Shown: positions 48,686-59,503, counted from the stretch's first letter. The stretch: DNA of 64,000 nt from Listeria monocytogenes ATCC 19117 (GCF_000307025.1 NC_018584.1:176001-240000); one strand, 5' to 3'. Numbers and translations are program-made. Notes: generated by a model from the sequence alone, not told the origin.

Positions 48686-50275
48686 GTGCCAGAACGTTCC
48701 ATGAAGCGACTAATGAAAGGAGCGGCTTGGCTAACCGCGGCCTCTCTTATTTCTAAAATACTTAGCGCAGTTTACCGAGTACCCTTTCAAAATATGGTGG
48801 GGGATGTAGGGTTTTATATTTTCCAACAAGTATATCCGATATACGGAATTGCAATGACCCTCGCACTCGGTGGATTCCCAGTTGTTATTTCTAAAATGTT
48901 AGCGGAGGCAGAAGGAGATGTAAGACGACAACAAATAATTATGCGCGCAGTCTCACGGATGCTCCGAATTGTAAGTATTGTGATTTTCGCCTTTTTATTC
49001 CTATTTGCCAACCCGATTGCTATCATGATGGGAGACCCGGCATTATCTGAATTAATTCGGGTCATCAGTTTCGTGTTTTTACTTATGCCACAGCTTGCGT
49101 TTATGCGTGGCTTTTTCCAAGGAGAAGGTGACATGATTCCGACCGCAATCTCGCAAACAGTGGAGCAAATTATTCGAGTAGCTATTATTTTGATAGGTGC
49201 CGGCCTTGCACTTCATTTTAATTTTGATTTATATGATGCAGGTTCAATGGCGATGAGTGGTGCCTTTTTCGGTGGGGTTTCCGGGATTTTCATTTTGCGT
49301 CATTTTTATAATAAAAAGGTAAGGCTCGGGGAAGGGATTCAACCAGCAGTATTTACAAATAAAGAAGAAAAAGTAGGTATTGGCCGCACGTTCTTGCGAC
49401 AAAGTATTGCAATTTGTGTAGTTAGCTCCATGCTGATTTTATTCCAATTAGTTGATTCTTTCCAAGTATATCGTTTAATGAGTGACTCAGGGATTCCGGA
49501 TTTCATCGCTAAGTCGCTAAAAGGGGTATACGACCGCGGACAGCCAATCTTGCAATTAGGTTTAGTCATCTCAACTGGACTTGCGCTCGCGCTTGTCCCA
49601 ATGATTACTGCCGCAAGAGTTCAAGATCAACAAAAAGAACTAAAACGCTCCGTCTTATTAGCGATTAAGATTACATTAATTTTGGCAGGTGCAGAAACAA
49701 TTGGACTCATAGTTATTATGCGTCCGTTAAACCAAATGCTTTTCCAAACGCCAGACGGTACATTCGTTTTACAATTATTTATGCCAGCTGTTTTCCTAAG
49801 CTCACTAATCATCATGTTAAGCAGTATTTTACAAGGTTTCGGGAAAATTACTGTACCTGCAGTTGGCGTTGGAATTGGACTTATTGTAAAATGGGTAACA
49901 GGAGGCATTCTTATTCCGAGACTGGCAACAGTTGGTGCATCCGTTTCAACATGTGTTGGCTTACTTGTGATTCTACTCATTTGTTACGTATCACTAAAAC
50001 AAACAATCCGCGTGCCTTTCGTTGAAAAAACAATGTTGTTCCGGCTAATTGCCGCTTTAGCGTTAATGGCTGTATTCCCGTGCCTATTTGAATGGTTAGC
50101 TCCACTCAATACAAGACTCGGTAGTGCGTTCCAAGCAATTGTTAGTGCGTTAGTTGGCGGCGGGATTTTCCTTGTTTTTTCACTAAGATATAAATTACTC
50201 GGTCCAAAAGATTTTGTTTTCCTTCCGTTTGGCTCCAAATTACTAGCGCTTAGTAAGCTGGTTGCACGGAAATAA
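48686..50275 (+). CDS. Polysaccharide biosynthesis / MATE-like flippase (SpoVB/YabM type)
   Basis: A 529-residue integral membrane protein with about 14 hydrophobic helices, from the MOP superfamily group that includes SpoVB, MurJ-like and Wzx-type flippases. Family features are KGAAWLTAASLISKILSAVYRVPFQNMVGD at the N-terminus and the MRGFFQGEGDMIPTAISQTVEQIIRV segment. It likely moves a lipid-linked cell-envelope precursor. GTG start after AAGGAGGTGG. The position mfd-yabM-S4 protein-divIC is the same as in Bacillus, supporting orthology with yabM. Confidence 0.9.
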   Translation: MPERSMKRLMKGAAWLTAASLISKILSAVYRVPFQNMVGDVGFYIFQQVYPIYGIAMTLALGGFPVVISKMLAEAEGDVRRQQIIMRAVSRMLRIVSIVIFAFLFLFANPIAIMMGDPALSELIRVISFVFLLMPQLAFMRGFFQGEGDMIPTAISQTVEQIIRVAIILIGAGLALHFNFDLYDAGSMAMSGAFFGGVSGIFILRHFYNKKVRLGEGIQPAVFTNKEEKVGIGRTFLRQSIAICVVSSMLILFQLVDSFQVYRLMSDSGIPDFIAKSLKGVYDRGQPILQLGLVISTGLALALVPMITAARVQDQQKELKRSVLLAIKITLILAGAETIGLIVIMRPLNQMLFQTPDGTFVLQLFMPAVFLSSLIIMLSSILQGFGKITVPAVGVGIGLIVKWVTGGILIPRLATVGASVSTCVGLLVILLICYVSLKQTIRVPFVEKTMLFRLIAALALMAVFPCLFEWLAPLNTRLGSAFQAIVSALVGGGIFLVFSLRYKLLGPKDFVFLPFGSKLLALSKLVARK

Positions 50276-50298
50276 TTAATATAAAGTAGGTGAATAAA

Positions 50299-50577
50299 AT
50301 GGCTACAACCATGCGATTAGATAAATATTTAAAAGTATCTCGACTAATTAAAAGACGTACAGTAGCAAAAGAAGTCGCAGAAAAAGGTCGCATTGCGGTA
50401 AATGGAGTGACGGCGAAACCAGGAACCAATGTAAAATCTGGAGATGAACTAGTTATTCGCTTTGGTCCTAAAATCGTTACAGCAAAAATCGAACGCCTAG
50501 AAGAAAATGCGAAAAAAGAACAAGCAACTGAAATGTATACGATTATTAAAGAAGAGCGCACAGACGAAAGTAGATAA
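50299..50577 (+). CDS. S4-domain RNA-binding protein, YabO/RqcP type
   Basis: A 92-residue S4-domain protein (MRLDKYLKVSRLIKRRTVAKEVAEKGRIAVNG). The B. subtilis counterpart YabO (RqcP) works in ribosome-associated quality control with RqcH, adding Ala tails to stalled chains. The ATG at 50299 fits GTAGGTGA; an in-frame GTG at 50290 overlaps that RBS. It follows the flippase gene by 23 bases and is probably in the same operon. Confidence 0.92.
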   Translation: MATTMRLDKYLKVSRLIKRRTVAKEVAEKGRIAVNGVTAKPGTNVKSGDELVIRFGPKIVTAKIERLEENAKKEQATEMYTIIKEERTDESR

Positions 50578-50579
50578 AG

Positions 50580-50628
50580 AAAAATCGTTTGAAATGGCAC
50601 TATTTAGCCGATTTCAAACGATTTTTTA
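50580..50628 (+). terminator. Terminator of the mfd-yabM-yabO group
   Basis: AAAAATCGTTTGAAAT pairs with ATTTCAAACGATTTTT around a short loop; a 16-bp stem followed by T6. Confidence 0.9.
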
Positions 50629-50805
50629 TTGGTCATAAAAATCGGTAAACAATTTTTTGTCAAAAAGTCAAGAAAAATATCATAAAATTAGCGGATTCCA
50701 ATAGACAAATGCCGGATTTATTGATATCATTTTAAGCAAGAAACGTTTTTTTCTCTACCGAAAATCATAGACAATTAGCAAATAAGAACATGGGAGGGAC
50801 GATGT

Positions 50806-51192
50806 ATGAAAAAAGCCAAATCAAAAGTGGCGAGAATAGAAAATCGCTACATAAAAGATACTGCAACAATGAAAAAAACTCGTAGTCGTCGCCGCATTGC
50901 CCTGTTCCGTAGACTTGCTTTTATGGCTATTATCTTTGCTGTGGTGGGTGGGTTATTAACCATCACATACACTAAACAAGTGTTGACACTCAAAGAGAAA
51001 AAAGAAAAGCAAGTGCAAGTGGATAAGAAAATGGTTGCAATGAAGGACGAACAAGACTCGCTAAATGAGCAAATCAAGAAACTTCACAATGATGATTACA
51101 TAGCTAAATTAGCAAGAAGTGAATATTACTTGTCCAAAGACGGAGAAATTATTTTTAATATTCCTGAAGAGAATTCGAAACAAAAAGAGTAA
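50806..51192 (+). CDS. divIC: Cell division protein DivIC
   Basis: A 128-residue bitopic membrane protein of the FtsB/DivIC family, part of the FtsL-DivIB-DivIC divisome subcomplex. A basic cytoplasmic N-terminus (about 1-40) leads to one membrane helix (about 42-62) and a coiled-coil (about 65-105; LKEKKEKQVQVDKKMVAMKDEQ) followed by YIAKLARSEYYLSKDGE, the family signature. RBS GGGAGGGA precedes the ATG. Its upstream region follows a strong terminator, so it has its own promoter. Confidence 0.94.
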   Translation: MKKAKSKVARIENRYIKDTATMKKTRSRRRIALFRRLAFMAIIFAVVGGLLTITYTKQVLTLKEKKEKQVQVDKKMVAMKDEQDSLNEQIKKLHNDDYIAKLARSEYYLSKDGEIIFNIPEENSKQKE

Positions 51193-51274
51193 GTCAGAGC
51201 CGAGCCGTCATTCTCCATGGTAAATCAAAGGGAAAATATAGTTGAGTATTTTTGGGGTTTGTAAGTTTGACTGT

Positions 51275-51302
51275 TTGACACTCTTTTTATTATAGCTATA
51301 AT
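51275..51302 (+). promoter_or_regulatory. Promoter of the S1-domain gene
   Basis: TTGACA (51275-51280), 16-base spacer, TATAAT (51297-51302). Confidence 0.78.
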
Positions 51303-51342
51303 TAAGCAATAGAGTGATATTTTAAGGAGGACGCATTTTTTT

Positions 51343-51771
51343 ATGTCGATCGAAGTAGGCAACAAGTTACAAGGGAAAGTTACTGGGATTACTAATTTTG
51401 GAGCATTTGTGGAGCTGGAAGGTGGCAAAACAGGTTTAGTCCATATTAGTGAGGTAGCAGATAACTATGTTAAAGACATTAATGACATCTTAACTGTAGG
51501 GGATGAAGTTACTGTTAAAGTAATGAATATTGGTGATGATGGTAAGATTGGTCTGTCCATTCGTAAAGCAGTAGATCGTCCGGACCGCCCAGAGAAAAGT
51601 TACGATCGTAAGCCGAAATACAGCAAAAAACCTGCTGGGAACTATGTGAAACCAGCCGAGAGCTTTGAAGATATAATGTCTAAATTCTTGAAAGATAGTG
51701 ATGAAAGACTCACTACTATCAAACGCCAAACAGAATCTAAACGTGGCGGCCGAGGAGCAAAACGCGGCTAA
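51343..51771 (+). CDS. S1-domain RNA-binding protein, YabR type
   Basis: A 142-residue protein with one S1 domain (about 1-75: GNKLQGKVTGITNFGAFVELEGGKTGLVHISEVADNYVKDI... GDDGKIGLSIRKA) and a basic, disordered tail rich in Arg, Lys and Gly. Role unknown; such proteins (YabR, CvfD) are linked to ribosome and stress functions in Firmicutes. RBS AAGGAGGA precedes the ATG. It has its own promoter and terminator, between divIC and tilS as in Bacillus. Confidence 0.92.
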   Translation: MSIEVGNKLQGKVTGITNFGAFVELEGGKTGLVHISEVADNYVKDINDILTVGDEVTVKVMNIGDDGKIGLSIRKAVDRPDRPEKSYDRKPKYSKKPAGNYVKPAESFEDIMSKFLKDSDERLTTIKRQTESKRGGRGAKRG

Positions 51772-51796
51772 TACGCTAAAATTAATTGTAAAGTAG

Positions 51797-51834
51797 ATGC
51801 ACCGTATTGGATCATTAATACGGTGCACTTTTTA
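51797..51834 (+). terminator. Terminator of the S1-domain gene
   Basis: TGCACCGTATT pairs with AATACGGTGCA (11 bp), followed by CTTTTT. Confidence 0.9.
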
Positions 51835-51877
51835 ATAAAAAATGTGAGAGCCGAATTTCGAAGGAAGGTTTTCTTGA

Positions 51878-53824
51878 ATGGATGACACCGATAAACGAGT
51901 ACATAAGTATATCGAGAAACATGATTTAATCCGATCCGATGATAAATTGCTTGTGGCAGTTTCTGGCGGTCCGGATTCTTTGGCGTTACTGCATTTTTTA
52001 TGGAATTCAAATTTAGTCCCAAAAGAAGCAATTTCCGTCGCACATATAAATCACCACTTAAGGGAAAATGCGGCGAATGAACAAAACGTCGTCGAAGCTT
52101 TTTGCGAGAGCCAGGGCATTCCTTTTTACATAGAAGAAGTAGACGTAAAAAGTCGAGCTGAGAGTTTGCAAAAAGGTATCGAGGAAACAGCGCGCATTGT
52201 CAGGTATGATTTCTTTGAGAAAGTAATGGCTGAGAAAAAGATCAACAAACTAGCGCTCGCACACCATGCAGATGACCAAATCGAGACAATCTTAATGCGA
52301 CTAGTTCGCGGAAGTGCTAGTATCGGCTGGTCAGGCATCCAACCAAAACGCGAGTTAAAAGGAGGACAAGCAATCCGTCCTTTTTTACCAATTACAAAAG
52401 CAGAAATTATTGATTACGCCCAGAAACACGAATTGGCATACGAAATCGATGAATCAAATACTAGTCAAGAATACACAAGAAATCGTTACAGAGCGCAACT
52501 TTTACCGTTTTTAAAGCAAGAAAATCCAGCTGTCTATTCGCACTTCGAAAGATTTTCAGAAGAAACAAGCGAAGACTTCCAATTTTTGGAGGCACTTGCG
52601 AGTGATTTATTGAAGAAAAACCTCATCAAAAACGGCAAACGGACAACACTTTTACTTACTAACTTTAAAAATGAAGCGAATCCTTTACAACGCCGCGCAA
52701 TTCATTTACTATTGAGATATCTGTACAATGAAGATGCCAGTTTTATAACGGTAAATCACATATATCAGATTATCCAAATGATTCAAAGCGACAATCCATC
52801 TAGTTCGATTGACTTACCAAATAAACTCGTTGCAAACAGAGCATACGATAAACTTCATTTTCAATTTGGAGAAAGAGAAGCTCCTTCCGAGTTTTATCAT
52901 CAACTAGAACTGAATGACCGCATTGAATTAGATAATAAAGCAAGTATCCGTTTAAAGTTAAAAAGTTCCGTTGTTCAAACAAATGGGCTAAATGGAATGC
53001 TACTGGATGCTGAAGAGATAACACTTCCTTTGATTGTTCGAAACCGTGTGAACGGCGACAGGATGACGATGAAAGGGCAAGCAGGAAGTAAGAAACTTAA
53101 AGATATTTTCATCGATGCCAAAATACCAAGGCAAGAACGCGACAAACTCCCTGTGATAACAGACTATACTGGGAAAATCCTTTGGGTTCCCGGTGTGAAG
53201 AAGTCTGCATATGACCGAGAATTTAGTCGTAGCAAAAAGCAATACATTATTAGGTACACTCGAAATATAGGAGGAAACGAGAGCATGCATAATGATATTC
53301 AGAAAGTGCTGATATCGGAGGACGAATTACAAGAGAAAATTCGTGAACTAGGTCGTGAGTTAACAACAGAATATGAAGGACGAAACCCATTAGTAGTTGG
53401 GGTGTTAAAAGGAGCAACTCCTTTTATGACTGATTTACTTAAAAGAGTAGACACATACTTAGAAATGGACTTCATGGACGTATCCAGTTATGGAAATGGT
53501 ACTGTATCATCGGGTGAAGTGAAAATCATTAAAGACCTTAATGCGTCAGTAGAAGGTCGCGATGTACTTGTAATTGAAGATATCATTGATAGCGGACGTA
53601 CACTTAGTTATCTAGTAGACCTAATCAAATACCGTAAAGCAAAATCAGTTAAGTTGGTTACTTTACTTGATAAACCAGCTGGACGAAATGTAGAAATTGA
53701 AGCGGATTATGTAGGCTTTGTCGTACCAAATGAATTCGTCGTTGGATATGGTTTGGATTATGCAGAACGTTACCGCAATCTACCATATATTGGTATTTTA
53801 AAACCAGAAATATACAGCGAGTGA
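51878..53824 (+). CDS. tilS/hprT: Fused tRNA(Ile)-lysidine synthetase and hypoxanthine phosphoribosyltransferase
   Basis: A 648-residue fusion of two proteins that are encoded separately in Bacillus. Residues 1 to about 465 are TilS (PP-loop [25 protein letters not shown]-terminal TilS domain), which converts the wobble C34 of tRNA-Ile2 to lysidine. Residues from about 470 are HprT ([20 protein letters not shown] loop [17 protein letters not shown]), which salvages hypoxanthine and guanine. A good RBS (ATAGGAGG) and in-frame ATG at 53285 remain at the junction, so free HprT of 179 residues may also be made. The fusion is, to my knowledge, normal for L. monocytogenes. Confidence 0.95.
   Translation: MDDTDKRVHKYIEKHDLIRSDDKLLVAVSGGPDSLALLHFLWNSNLVPKEAISVAHINHHLRENAANEQNVVEAFCESQGIPFYIEEVDVKSRAESLQKGIEETARIVRYDFFEKVMAEKKINKLALAHHADDQIETILMRLVRGSASIGWSGIQPKRELKGGQAIRPFLPITKAEIIDYAQKHELAYEIDESNTSQEYTRNRYRAQLLPFLKQENPAVYSHFERFSEETSEDFQFLEALASDLLKKNLIKNGKRTTLLLTNFKNEANPLQRRAIHLLLRYLYNEDASFITVNHIYQIIQMIQSDNPSSSIDLPNKLVANRAYDKLHFQFGEREAPSEFYHQLELNDRIELDNKASIRLKLKSSVVQTNGLNGMLLDAEEITLPLIVRNRVNGDRMTMKGQAGSKKLKDIFIDAKIPRQERDKLPVITDYTGKILWVPGVKKSAYDREFSRSKKQYIIRYTRNIGGNESMHNDIQKVLISEDELQEKIRELGRELTTEYEGRNPLVVGVLKGATPFMTDLLKRVDTYLEMDFMDVSSYGNGTVSSGEVKIIKDLNASVEGRDVLVIEDIIDSGRTLSYLVDLIKYRKAKSVKLVTLLDKPAGRNVEIEADYVGFVVPNEFVVGYGLDYAERYRNLPYIGILKPEIYSE
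53265..53287 (+). promoter_or_regulatory. Internal ribosome binding site and start within tilS-hprT
   Basis: ATAGGAGG (about 53267-53273) is followed by an in-frame ATG at 53285-53287, codon 470 of the fusion. This is exactly where a free hprT gene would begin, so it looks like the ancestral start retained after loss of the tilS stop codon. Confidence 0.6.
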
Positions 53825-54170
53825 AATTAATTAACAAACAGAACAATATTTTGTTAAAATGTAATAGATAGCTTTTCAGAAAACGAAAACAAAAAATTGA
53901 TGTCAAACATGCAAAATAGTGGGCAATCGAGATTCGGTATGCTATCATTAGTCTTAGTTTTCGAAGGTGAAAATAGTATCAATAAATATTAAAAAATCTA
54001 TATTAATAATAGAATAACTTCGTAAGAGAAAAGCGAAACGGATGTGTTTTTTAATAATCAGGGGAAGAAAAAATTGTTTCTAAATCTGCTATTAGCCAAA
54101 AACAACTTTTAAAGGGGTAAAAGTCCAGAAAAAGTAAGAATCCAAGCTCTTGCGTGGGAGGAGGTAAGGA
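53825..54170 (+). promoter_or_regulatory. tilS/hprT-ftsH intergenic region
   Basis: This 346-base gap has no gene. A possible promoter is TGGGCA (53920-53925), 17-base spacer, TATCAT (53943-53948), with a long A-rich leader of about 215 bases to ftsH. The RBS GGGAGGAGG is at about 54155-54163. No strong terminator is visible after hprT, so ftsH may also receive read-through. Confidence 0.45.
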
Positions 54171-56234
54171 ATGAACAGGTTTTTTAGAAATGCGATATTT
54201 TATGTCATAATATTCCTTGTTATTATCGGGATTGTTGCTTCATTTAACTCAAACAAAGAGGCAGCCAAAGATATTAGCTATTCAGAATTTGTGAGTAAGT
54301 TAGAAGATGGTAAAGTTAAATCCGTAGAAATACAGCCAGACCGTAGTGTTTATACAATCAATGGGGAATTTAAATCTAGCGATAAAAGTTCCGACGATAA
54401 AAAAACGGGTCTTGGACAAAGCAAAACAAGCAGCACTGCTTTCACAACATACGCTTTAAACAGCGATACTTCACTAGGCGATTTGCAAAAAACGCTTGAT
54501 AAAGAAGACGTGAAAACAACAATAGTACCTGCCAAACAAAACAGCGGTTGGGTTACATTCCTAACTTCTATTGTACCTTTTGTAATTATCTTCATCCTCT
54601 TCTTCTTCCTAATGAGCCAGTCTCAAGGTGGCGGCGGTGGTAAAGTAATGAGCTTTGGTAAAAGTAAAGCCAAACTTTACAACGACGACAAGAAGAAAGT
54701 TCGCTTCACAGATGTAGCTGGAGCAGACGAGGAAAAACAAGAACTTGTTGAAGTAGTAGAATTCCTAAAAGATCCGCGTAAATTTGCGGACCTCGGCGCT
54801 CGTATTCCAAAAGGTGTCCTTTTAGTAGGTCCTCCGGGTACTGGTAAAACCTTGCTAGCTCGTGCGGTTGCCGGTGAAGCAGGCGTGCCATTCTTCTCTA
54901 TCTCAGGTTCAGACTTTGTAGAAATGTTTGTCGGTGTCGGTGCAAGCCGTGTCCGTGATTTATTCGAAAATGCGAAGAAAAATGCACCATGTATCATTTT
55001 CATTGATGAAATTGATGCAGTAGGTCGTCAACGTGGAGCAGGAATGGGCGGCGGTCACGATGAACGTGAACAAACCCTAAACCAATTACTAGTTGAAATG
55101 GATGGTTTCGGTGGCAATGAAGGTATCATCATTATTGCAGCAACTAACCGTGCAGACGTACTTGACCCAGCACTTCTTCGTCCAGGCCGTTTTGACCGCC
55201 AAATCATGGTTGATCGTCCAGACGTAAAAGGCCGTGAAGCAGTACTTCGCGTTCATGCTCGTAACAAACCACTTGCTAAAAGTGTTGATTTAAAAGCAAT
55301 CGCTCAACGTACACCGGGATTCTCTGGTGCCGATTTAGAAAACTTACTGAATGAAGCAGCACTCGTTGCCGCACGTTCCGATAAGAAAGAAATAGATATG
55401 AGTGACCTCGATGAAGCTAGTGACCGCGTAATTGCCGGACCAGCTAAGAAAAATCGAGTTATCTCTGAAAAAGAACGCCGCACAGTCGCATATCATGAAG
55501 GTGGTCACGTTATCGTCGGAATGGTACTTGATGAAGCGGAAGTTGTGCATAAAGTTACCATTGTTCCTCGTGGACAAGCTGGTGGTTATGCCGTAATGTT
55601 ACCAAAAGAAGATCGCTTCCTAATGACGAAAGCTGAGTTAATGGACCGTATCACTGGTTTACTCGGTGGACGCGTAGCCGAAGAAGTTACTTTTGGTGAA
55701 GTAACAACTGGTGCAAGTAATGACTTTGAACGTGCAACCGAACTTGCTCGCCGCATGGTAACTGAATGGGGTATGAGTGACAAGATTGGACCACTTCAAT
55801 TCACTTCTGGTAACGGTCAAGTATTTATGGGCCGCGATTTCGGTAGCGACAAAGGATATTCCGATAAAATCGCCTACGAAATTGATACAGAAGTTCAGAG
55901 CTTAATCCGCTACTGTTATGACCGCGCTAAAACAATCATTACAGAACACCAAGAACAACACAAACTTATCGCGGAAACATTACTAAAAGTAGAAACTTTA
56001 GATGCTCGCCAAATTCGTTCCCTATTTGATGACGGTGTAATGCCTCCAGATATCGATACGATTGACGTAGAAGCAGAATATCCTTCCGAAAAAGACGAAG
56101 AAGTAGCAGGTAAATCTTTTGAAGAAGAAAAAGAAGAGTTAAAAGAAGAAGAAAAAATCGAAGAACCAAAAGAAGTAACTTCGGAAGATGCTCCAAACAT
56201 TGAGCAAACACCAAACGATAAAAAAGACGAATAA
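54171..56234 (+). CDS. ftsH: ATP-dependent zinc metalloprotease FtsH
   Basis: Membrane-anchored AAA+ protease that degrades misfolded membrane proteins and regulators. The 687-residue protein has two membrane helices (about 5-25 and 122-142) flanking an extracytoplasmic domain, Walker A GPPGTGKT at about 220, Walker [12 protein letters not shown], the second region of homology [19 protein letters not shown], and the zinc site HEGGH at 442-446. The C-terminus is a long Glu/Lys-rich tail. It follows hprT as in Bacillus. Confidence 0.97.
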   Translation: MNRFFRNAIFYVIIFLVIIGIVASFNSNKEAAKDISYSEFVSKLEDGKVKSVEIQPDRSVYTINGEFKSSDKSSDDKKTGLGQSKTSSTAFTTYALNSDTSLGDLQKTLDKEDVKTTIVPAKQNSGWVTFLTSIVPFVIIFILFFFLMSQSQGGGGGKVMSFGKSKAKLYNDDKKKVRFTDVAGADEEKQELVEVVEFLKDPRKFADLGARIPKGVLLVGPPGTGKTLLARAVAGEAGVPFFSISGSDFVEMFVGVGASRVRDLFENAKKNAPCIIFIDEIDAVGRQRGAGMGGGHDEREQTLNQLLVEMDGFGGNEGIIIIAATNRADVLDPALLRPGRFDRQIMVDRPDVKGREAVLRVHARNKPLAKSVDLKAIAQRTPGFSGADLENLLNEAALVAARSDKKEIDMSDLDEASDRVIAGPAKKNRVISEKERRTVAYHEGGHVIVGMVLDEAEVVHKVTIVPRGQAGGYAVMLPKEDRFLMTKAELMDRITGLLGGRVAEEVTFGEVTTGASNDFERATELARRMVTEWGMSDKIGPLQFTSGNGQVFMGRDFGSDKGYSDKIAYEIDTEVQSLIRYCYDRAKTIITEHQEQHKLIAETLLKVETLDARQIRSLFDDGVMPPDIDTIDVEAEYPSEKDEEVAGKSFEEEKEELKEEEKIEEPKEVTSEDAPNIEQTPNDKKDE

Positions 56235-56240
56235 AATCAA

Positions 56241-56269
56241 AGAGGCTGGGCTTCCCCAGTCTCTTTTTT
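56241..56269 (+). terminator. Terminator of ftsH
   Basis: AGAGGCTGGG pairs with CCCAGTCTCT around a 4-base loop, followed by T6. Confidence 0.9.
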
Positions 56270-56349
56270 GAAGCTATATTATTCGGATTTTCCTATAAAA
56301 CATGTTATGATACGTTAGAAAAATCTTCTAAAGGACGGTATTTAAACTT

Positions 56350-57129
56350 ATGATACTTGTAATAGACGTTGGAAATACTAACTGTACTGTCGGAGTTTAT
56401 GAAAAACAAAAACTTCTGAAACATTGGCGCATGACAACAGATCGTCACCGCACATCCGATGAATTAGGAATGACAGTCTTGAACTTTTTTTCTTATGCGA
56501 ATTTAACTCCTTCTGATATTCAAGGAATTATTATTTCGTCCGTCGTTCCACCGATTATGCACGCAATGGAAACAATGTGCGTACGCTATTTTAATATCCG
56601 ACCATTAATCGTTGGTCCAGGAATAAAAACCGGCTTAAACCTCAAAGTCGATAATCCTCGCGAAATCGGATCTGACCGAATCGTAAACGCCGTAGCAGCA
56701 TCAGAAGAATACGGGACACCGGTTATCGTAGTCGATTTTGGCACTGCGACCACATTTTGCTATATCGATGAATCAGGGGTATACCAAGGTGGCGCCATCG
56801 CTCCAGGGATTATGATTTCGACCGAAGCTCTATACAACCGCGCTGCTAAACTACCACGCGTAGATATTGCTGAATCAAACCAAATCATCGGCAAATCCAC
56901 CGTGGCATCCATGCAAGCGGGCATCTTTTATGGTTTCGTCGGCCAATGCGAAGGGATTATCGCAGAAATCAAAAAACAATCCAACGCAAGCCCAGTAGTA
57001 GTTGCAACAGGCGGGCTCGCTCGGATGATAACAGAAAAATCTTCTGCAGTAGATATTTTAGATCCATTTTTAACATTAAAAGGTCTAGAACTTCTATATA
57101 GAAGAAACAAACCAACTACAGAAAAATAA
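56350..57129 (+). CDS. coaX: Type III pantothenate kinase
   Basis: First step of coenzyme A synthesis. The 259-residue enzyme has the ASKHA-fold motifs [16 protein letters not shown] at the N-terminus, the conserved [11 protein letters not shown] segment (about 107-117) and [14 protein letters not shown] (about 124-137), and a C-terminal [11 protein letters not shown]. Type III enzymes are insensitive to CoA feedback and use ammonium or potassium. It lies directly upstream of hslO, 15 bases apart, as in B. subtilis (yacB-hslO). Confidence 0.95.
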   Translation: MILVIDVGNTNCTVGVYEKQKLLKHWRMTTDRHRTSDELGMTVLNFFSYANLTPSDIQGIIISSVVPPIMHAMETMCVRYFNIRPLIVGPGIKTGLNLKVDNPREIGSDRIVNAVAASEEYGTPVIVVDFGTATTFCYIDESGVYQGGAIAPGIMISTEALYNRAAKLPRVDIAESNQIIGKSTVASMQAGIFYGFVGQCEGIIAEIKKQSNASPVVVATGGLARMITEKSSAVDILDPFLTLKGLELLYRRNKPTTEK

Positions 57130-57144
57130 AAGGAGTTTTATATA

Positions 57145-58029
57145 ATGAGTGATTATTTAGTTAAAGCGTTAGCCTACGATGGCATGGCGCGTGTATATGC
57201 AGCAGTAACAACCGAAACAATCAAAGAAGCACAAAGAAGACATGATACATGGTCCGTCTCATCCGCCGCACTTGGTAGAACGATGACAGGAACACTTTTC
57301 CTTGGAGCAATGCAAAAAGAAGACCAAAAAATAACTGTAAAAATCGAAGGCGACGGCCCAATCGGTCCAATCGTAGCTGATAGTAACGCGCAAGGTCAAA
57401 TCAGAGGATACGTAACAAATCCACACGTTCACTTCAGCGAACTAAATGAAGCTGGAAAACTTGACGTCCGCCGCGGCGTTGGAACATCCGGAATGCTTTC
57501 AGTTGTAAAAGATTTAGGCTTTGGAGAAAATTTCACCGGACAAACGCCAATTGTTTCAGGTGAAATTGGTGAAGATTTTACGTATTACCTAGCAACATCT
57601 GAACAAATCAATTCCTCCGTTGGTGTAGGAGTACTTGTTAACCCAGATGATACAATCGAAGCAGCTGGCGGTTTCATGTTGCAATTACTCCCTGGTGCGA
57701 CAGATGAAATCATTGATGAAATCGAAAAAAATCTGACGGCTCTACCAACAGTTTCTAGAATGATTGAAGCGGGCGAAACTCCTGAATCGATTTTAGCTAA
57801 ACTTGCAGGCGGCGAAGATAAACTACAAATCTTAGAAAAAATCCCCGTTTCCTTTGAATGTAACTGCTCCAAAGAACGCTTTGGCAGTGCAATAATTTCA
57901 CTTGGAAAAGAAGAAATTCGTTCCATGATAGAAGAGGATCACGGCGCAGAAGCAGAATGTCATTTTTGTCGTAACACTTACGATTTTTCAGAAGAAGAAT
58001 TAGAAAAACTATACGAAGAAGCTAAATAA
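57145..58029 (+). CDS. hslO: Redox-regulated chaperone Hsp33
   Basis: A 294-residue holdase activated by oxidation. The N-terminal domain (about 1-230) is followed by the zinc-binding redox switch with two cysteine pairs, CNCSKERFG and CHFCRNTY, near residues 239-275. The cysteines are all present, so oxidative activation should be intact. RBS AAAAGGAG precedes the ATG, and the gene is translated from the coaX operon. Confidence 0.96.
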
Positions 58030-58031
58030 AG

Positions 58032-58063
58032 AAAAAGGAGCACCTAATTGGTTGCTCCTTTTT
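58032..58063 (+). terminator. Terminator of coaX-hslO
   Basis: AAAAAGGAGCA pairs with TGCTCCTTTTT (11 bp). Confidence 0.9.
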
Positions 58064-58077
58064 AAAAGAGGTTAAAC

Positions 58078-58107
58078 TTGACAAAACAGGTCGGAATTAA
58101 TTAAACT
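58078..58107 (+). promoter_or_regulatory. Promoter of cysK
   Basis: TTGACA (58078-58083), 18-base spacer, TAAACT (58102-58107), about 38 bases upstream of the ATG. No T-box or S-box leader is possible in this short distance. Confidence 0.65.
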
Positions 58108-58144
58108 AGATGAAAGACCTAAAATAGATAGGAGTGCTTTAATA

Positions 58145-59071
58145 ATGACAATTGCAAATTCAATCACTGATTTAATTGGAAAGACACCTATTGTGAAACT
58201 TAATCGTTTACCAGAAGCAGGAAGCGCGGATGTATACGTAAAATTAGAATTCCAAAATCCAGGTGGCAGCGTAAAAGACCGTATTGCTAACGCGATGATC
58301 GAAAGCGCTGAAAAATCTGGTGCATTAAAACCAGGCGATACAATCATTGAGCCAACTAGTGGGAATACTGGTATCGGCCTAGCAATGGTAGCAGCAGCAA
58401 AAGGCTACCAAGCGATTTTCGTAATGCCAGAAACAATGAGCTTAGAACGTCGCAAATTACTTCAAGCTTACGGTGCAAAATTAGTTTTAACACCAGGTCC
58501 AGACGGCATGAAAGGCGCAATTGCTAAAGCGGAAGAGCTTGCAAAAGAAAATAACTATTTTGTTCCACAACAATTCCACAACCCAGCAAATCCAGCTGTC
58601 CATGAAGAAACAACTGGACCAGAAATCGTTGAAGCTTTCGGTAAAGATGGCTTAGATGCTTTCATCGCGGGAGTTGGAACAGGTGGAACAGTAACTGGTG
58701 TAGGACACGTACTTAAAAAGAACTACCCAGATGTTAAAATCTATGCTCTTGAACCAGAAGAATCCCCAGTACTTAGCGGTGGTTCTCCATCACCTCATAA
58801 AATCCAAGGTATCGGTGCAGGCTTCGTTCCGGATACATTAGATACAAAAGTGTATGACGGCATTCTAAAAGTTTCAAGTGAAGATGCTCTAGAAACAGCA
58901 CGTGAAGTAGCGAAAAAAGAAGGTATCTTAGTAGGTATTTCTTCCGGAGCAACTGTTAAAGCAGCTCTAGACCTTGCAAAAGAACTTGGTGCTGGCAAAA
59001 AAGTACTAGCAATCGTTGCAAGTAACGGCGAACGCTACCTAAGCACACCTCTTTATAATTTTGAAGATTAA
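58145..59071 (+). CDS. cysK: Cysteine synthase A (O-acetylserine sulfhydrylase)
   Basis: Makes cysteine from O-acetylserine and sulfide with PLP. The 308-residue enzyme has the PLP-lysine motif [11 protein letters not shown] (Lys near 42), the substrate loop [12 protein letters not shown] (about 69-80), the phosphate-binding glycine-rich [10 protein letters not shown] and the C-terminal [21 protein letters not shown] precedes the ATG. It is monocistronic and forms the left border of the LhrC array. Confidence 0.97.
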   Translation: MTIANSITDLIGKTPIVKLNRLPEAGSADVYVKLEFQNPGGSVKDRIANAMIESAEKSGALKPGDTIIEPTSGNTGIGLAMVAAAKGYQAIFVMPETMSLERRKLLQAYGAKLVLTPGPDGMKGAIAKAEELAKENNYFVPQQFHNPANPAVHEETTGPEIVEAFGKDGLDAFIAGVGTGGTVTGVGHVLKKNYPDVKIYALEPEESPVLSGGSPSPHKIQGIGAGFVPDTLDTKVYDGILKVSSEDALETAREVAKKEGILVGISSGATVKAALDLAKELGAGKKVLAIVASNGERYLSTPLYNFED

Positions 59072-59080
59072 TAATCAGAG

Positions 59081-59107
59081 AGCCTAGATTTTCTAGGTTC
59101 TTTTTTT
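59081..59107 (+). terminator. Terminator of cysK
   Basis: GAGCCTAGA pairs with TCTAGGTTC (one G-U), loop TTT, followed by T7. Confidence 0.88.
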
Positions 59108-59191
59108 ATGAAAAGAAATAAATGCATTTCTTACTATTTTCTAATCAAACGCACAGCGGAAACTTTCTTTTCTTGGTTAATATATAGTCAT

Positions 59192-59300
59192 AAGCTAACA
59201 ACAAGCAAAACATTTTCATTCTTTCCCCTTTTTAGAATGAAAATCCCAAACTCCCTTTTTGACCAGTGTGGTTTACTCCCTTTTTCCACACTGGTTTTTT
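59192..59300 (+). ncRNA. lhrC1: LhrC-family sRNA, copy 1
   Basis: A transcript of about 109 bases after a -10 TATAGT (59183-59188), beginning AAGCTAACAACAAGC. It contains UCCC-type motifs in TTTCCCC, AATCCC, ACTCCC and again ACTCCC, used by LhrC RNAs to bind the Shine-Dalgarno regions of target mRNAs. It ends in the terminator stem CCAGTGTGG/CCACACTGG with T6. Identity rests on known gene context (LhrC1-4 between cysK and the sul gene), the size and the motifs. Exact ends are estimated. Confidence 0.88.
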
Positions 59301-59395
59301 CATGGAAAAAAATGAAGAAAAAAACCGAAAAATCTCATGAAACTTTAACAAAAGTCACAGCGTATCCACCAAAAACTTGGTTAATATATAGTCAT

Positions 59396-59503
59396 AAGCT
59401 AACAACAAGCAAAACATTTTCATTCTTTCCCCTTTTAGAATGAAAATCCCAAACTCCCTTTTTGACCAGTGTGGTTTACTCCCTTTTTCCACACTGGTTT
59501 TTT
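59396..59503 (+). ncRNA. lhrC2: LhrC-family sRNA, copy 2
   Basis: About 108 bases, nearly identical to copy 1 (one T fewer after TTTCCCC). The same stem CCAGTGTGG/CCACACTGG and T6 end it. It carries the upstream TTTAACAAAA element at 59344-59353. Known LhrC targets include lapB, oppA and tcsA. Confidence 0.88.

Noticed and set aside
58030..58144. A T-box or SAM riboswitch before cysK
   Set aside because: The gap between the hslO terminator and the cysK start is about 80 bases and holds a promoter; too short for either leader.
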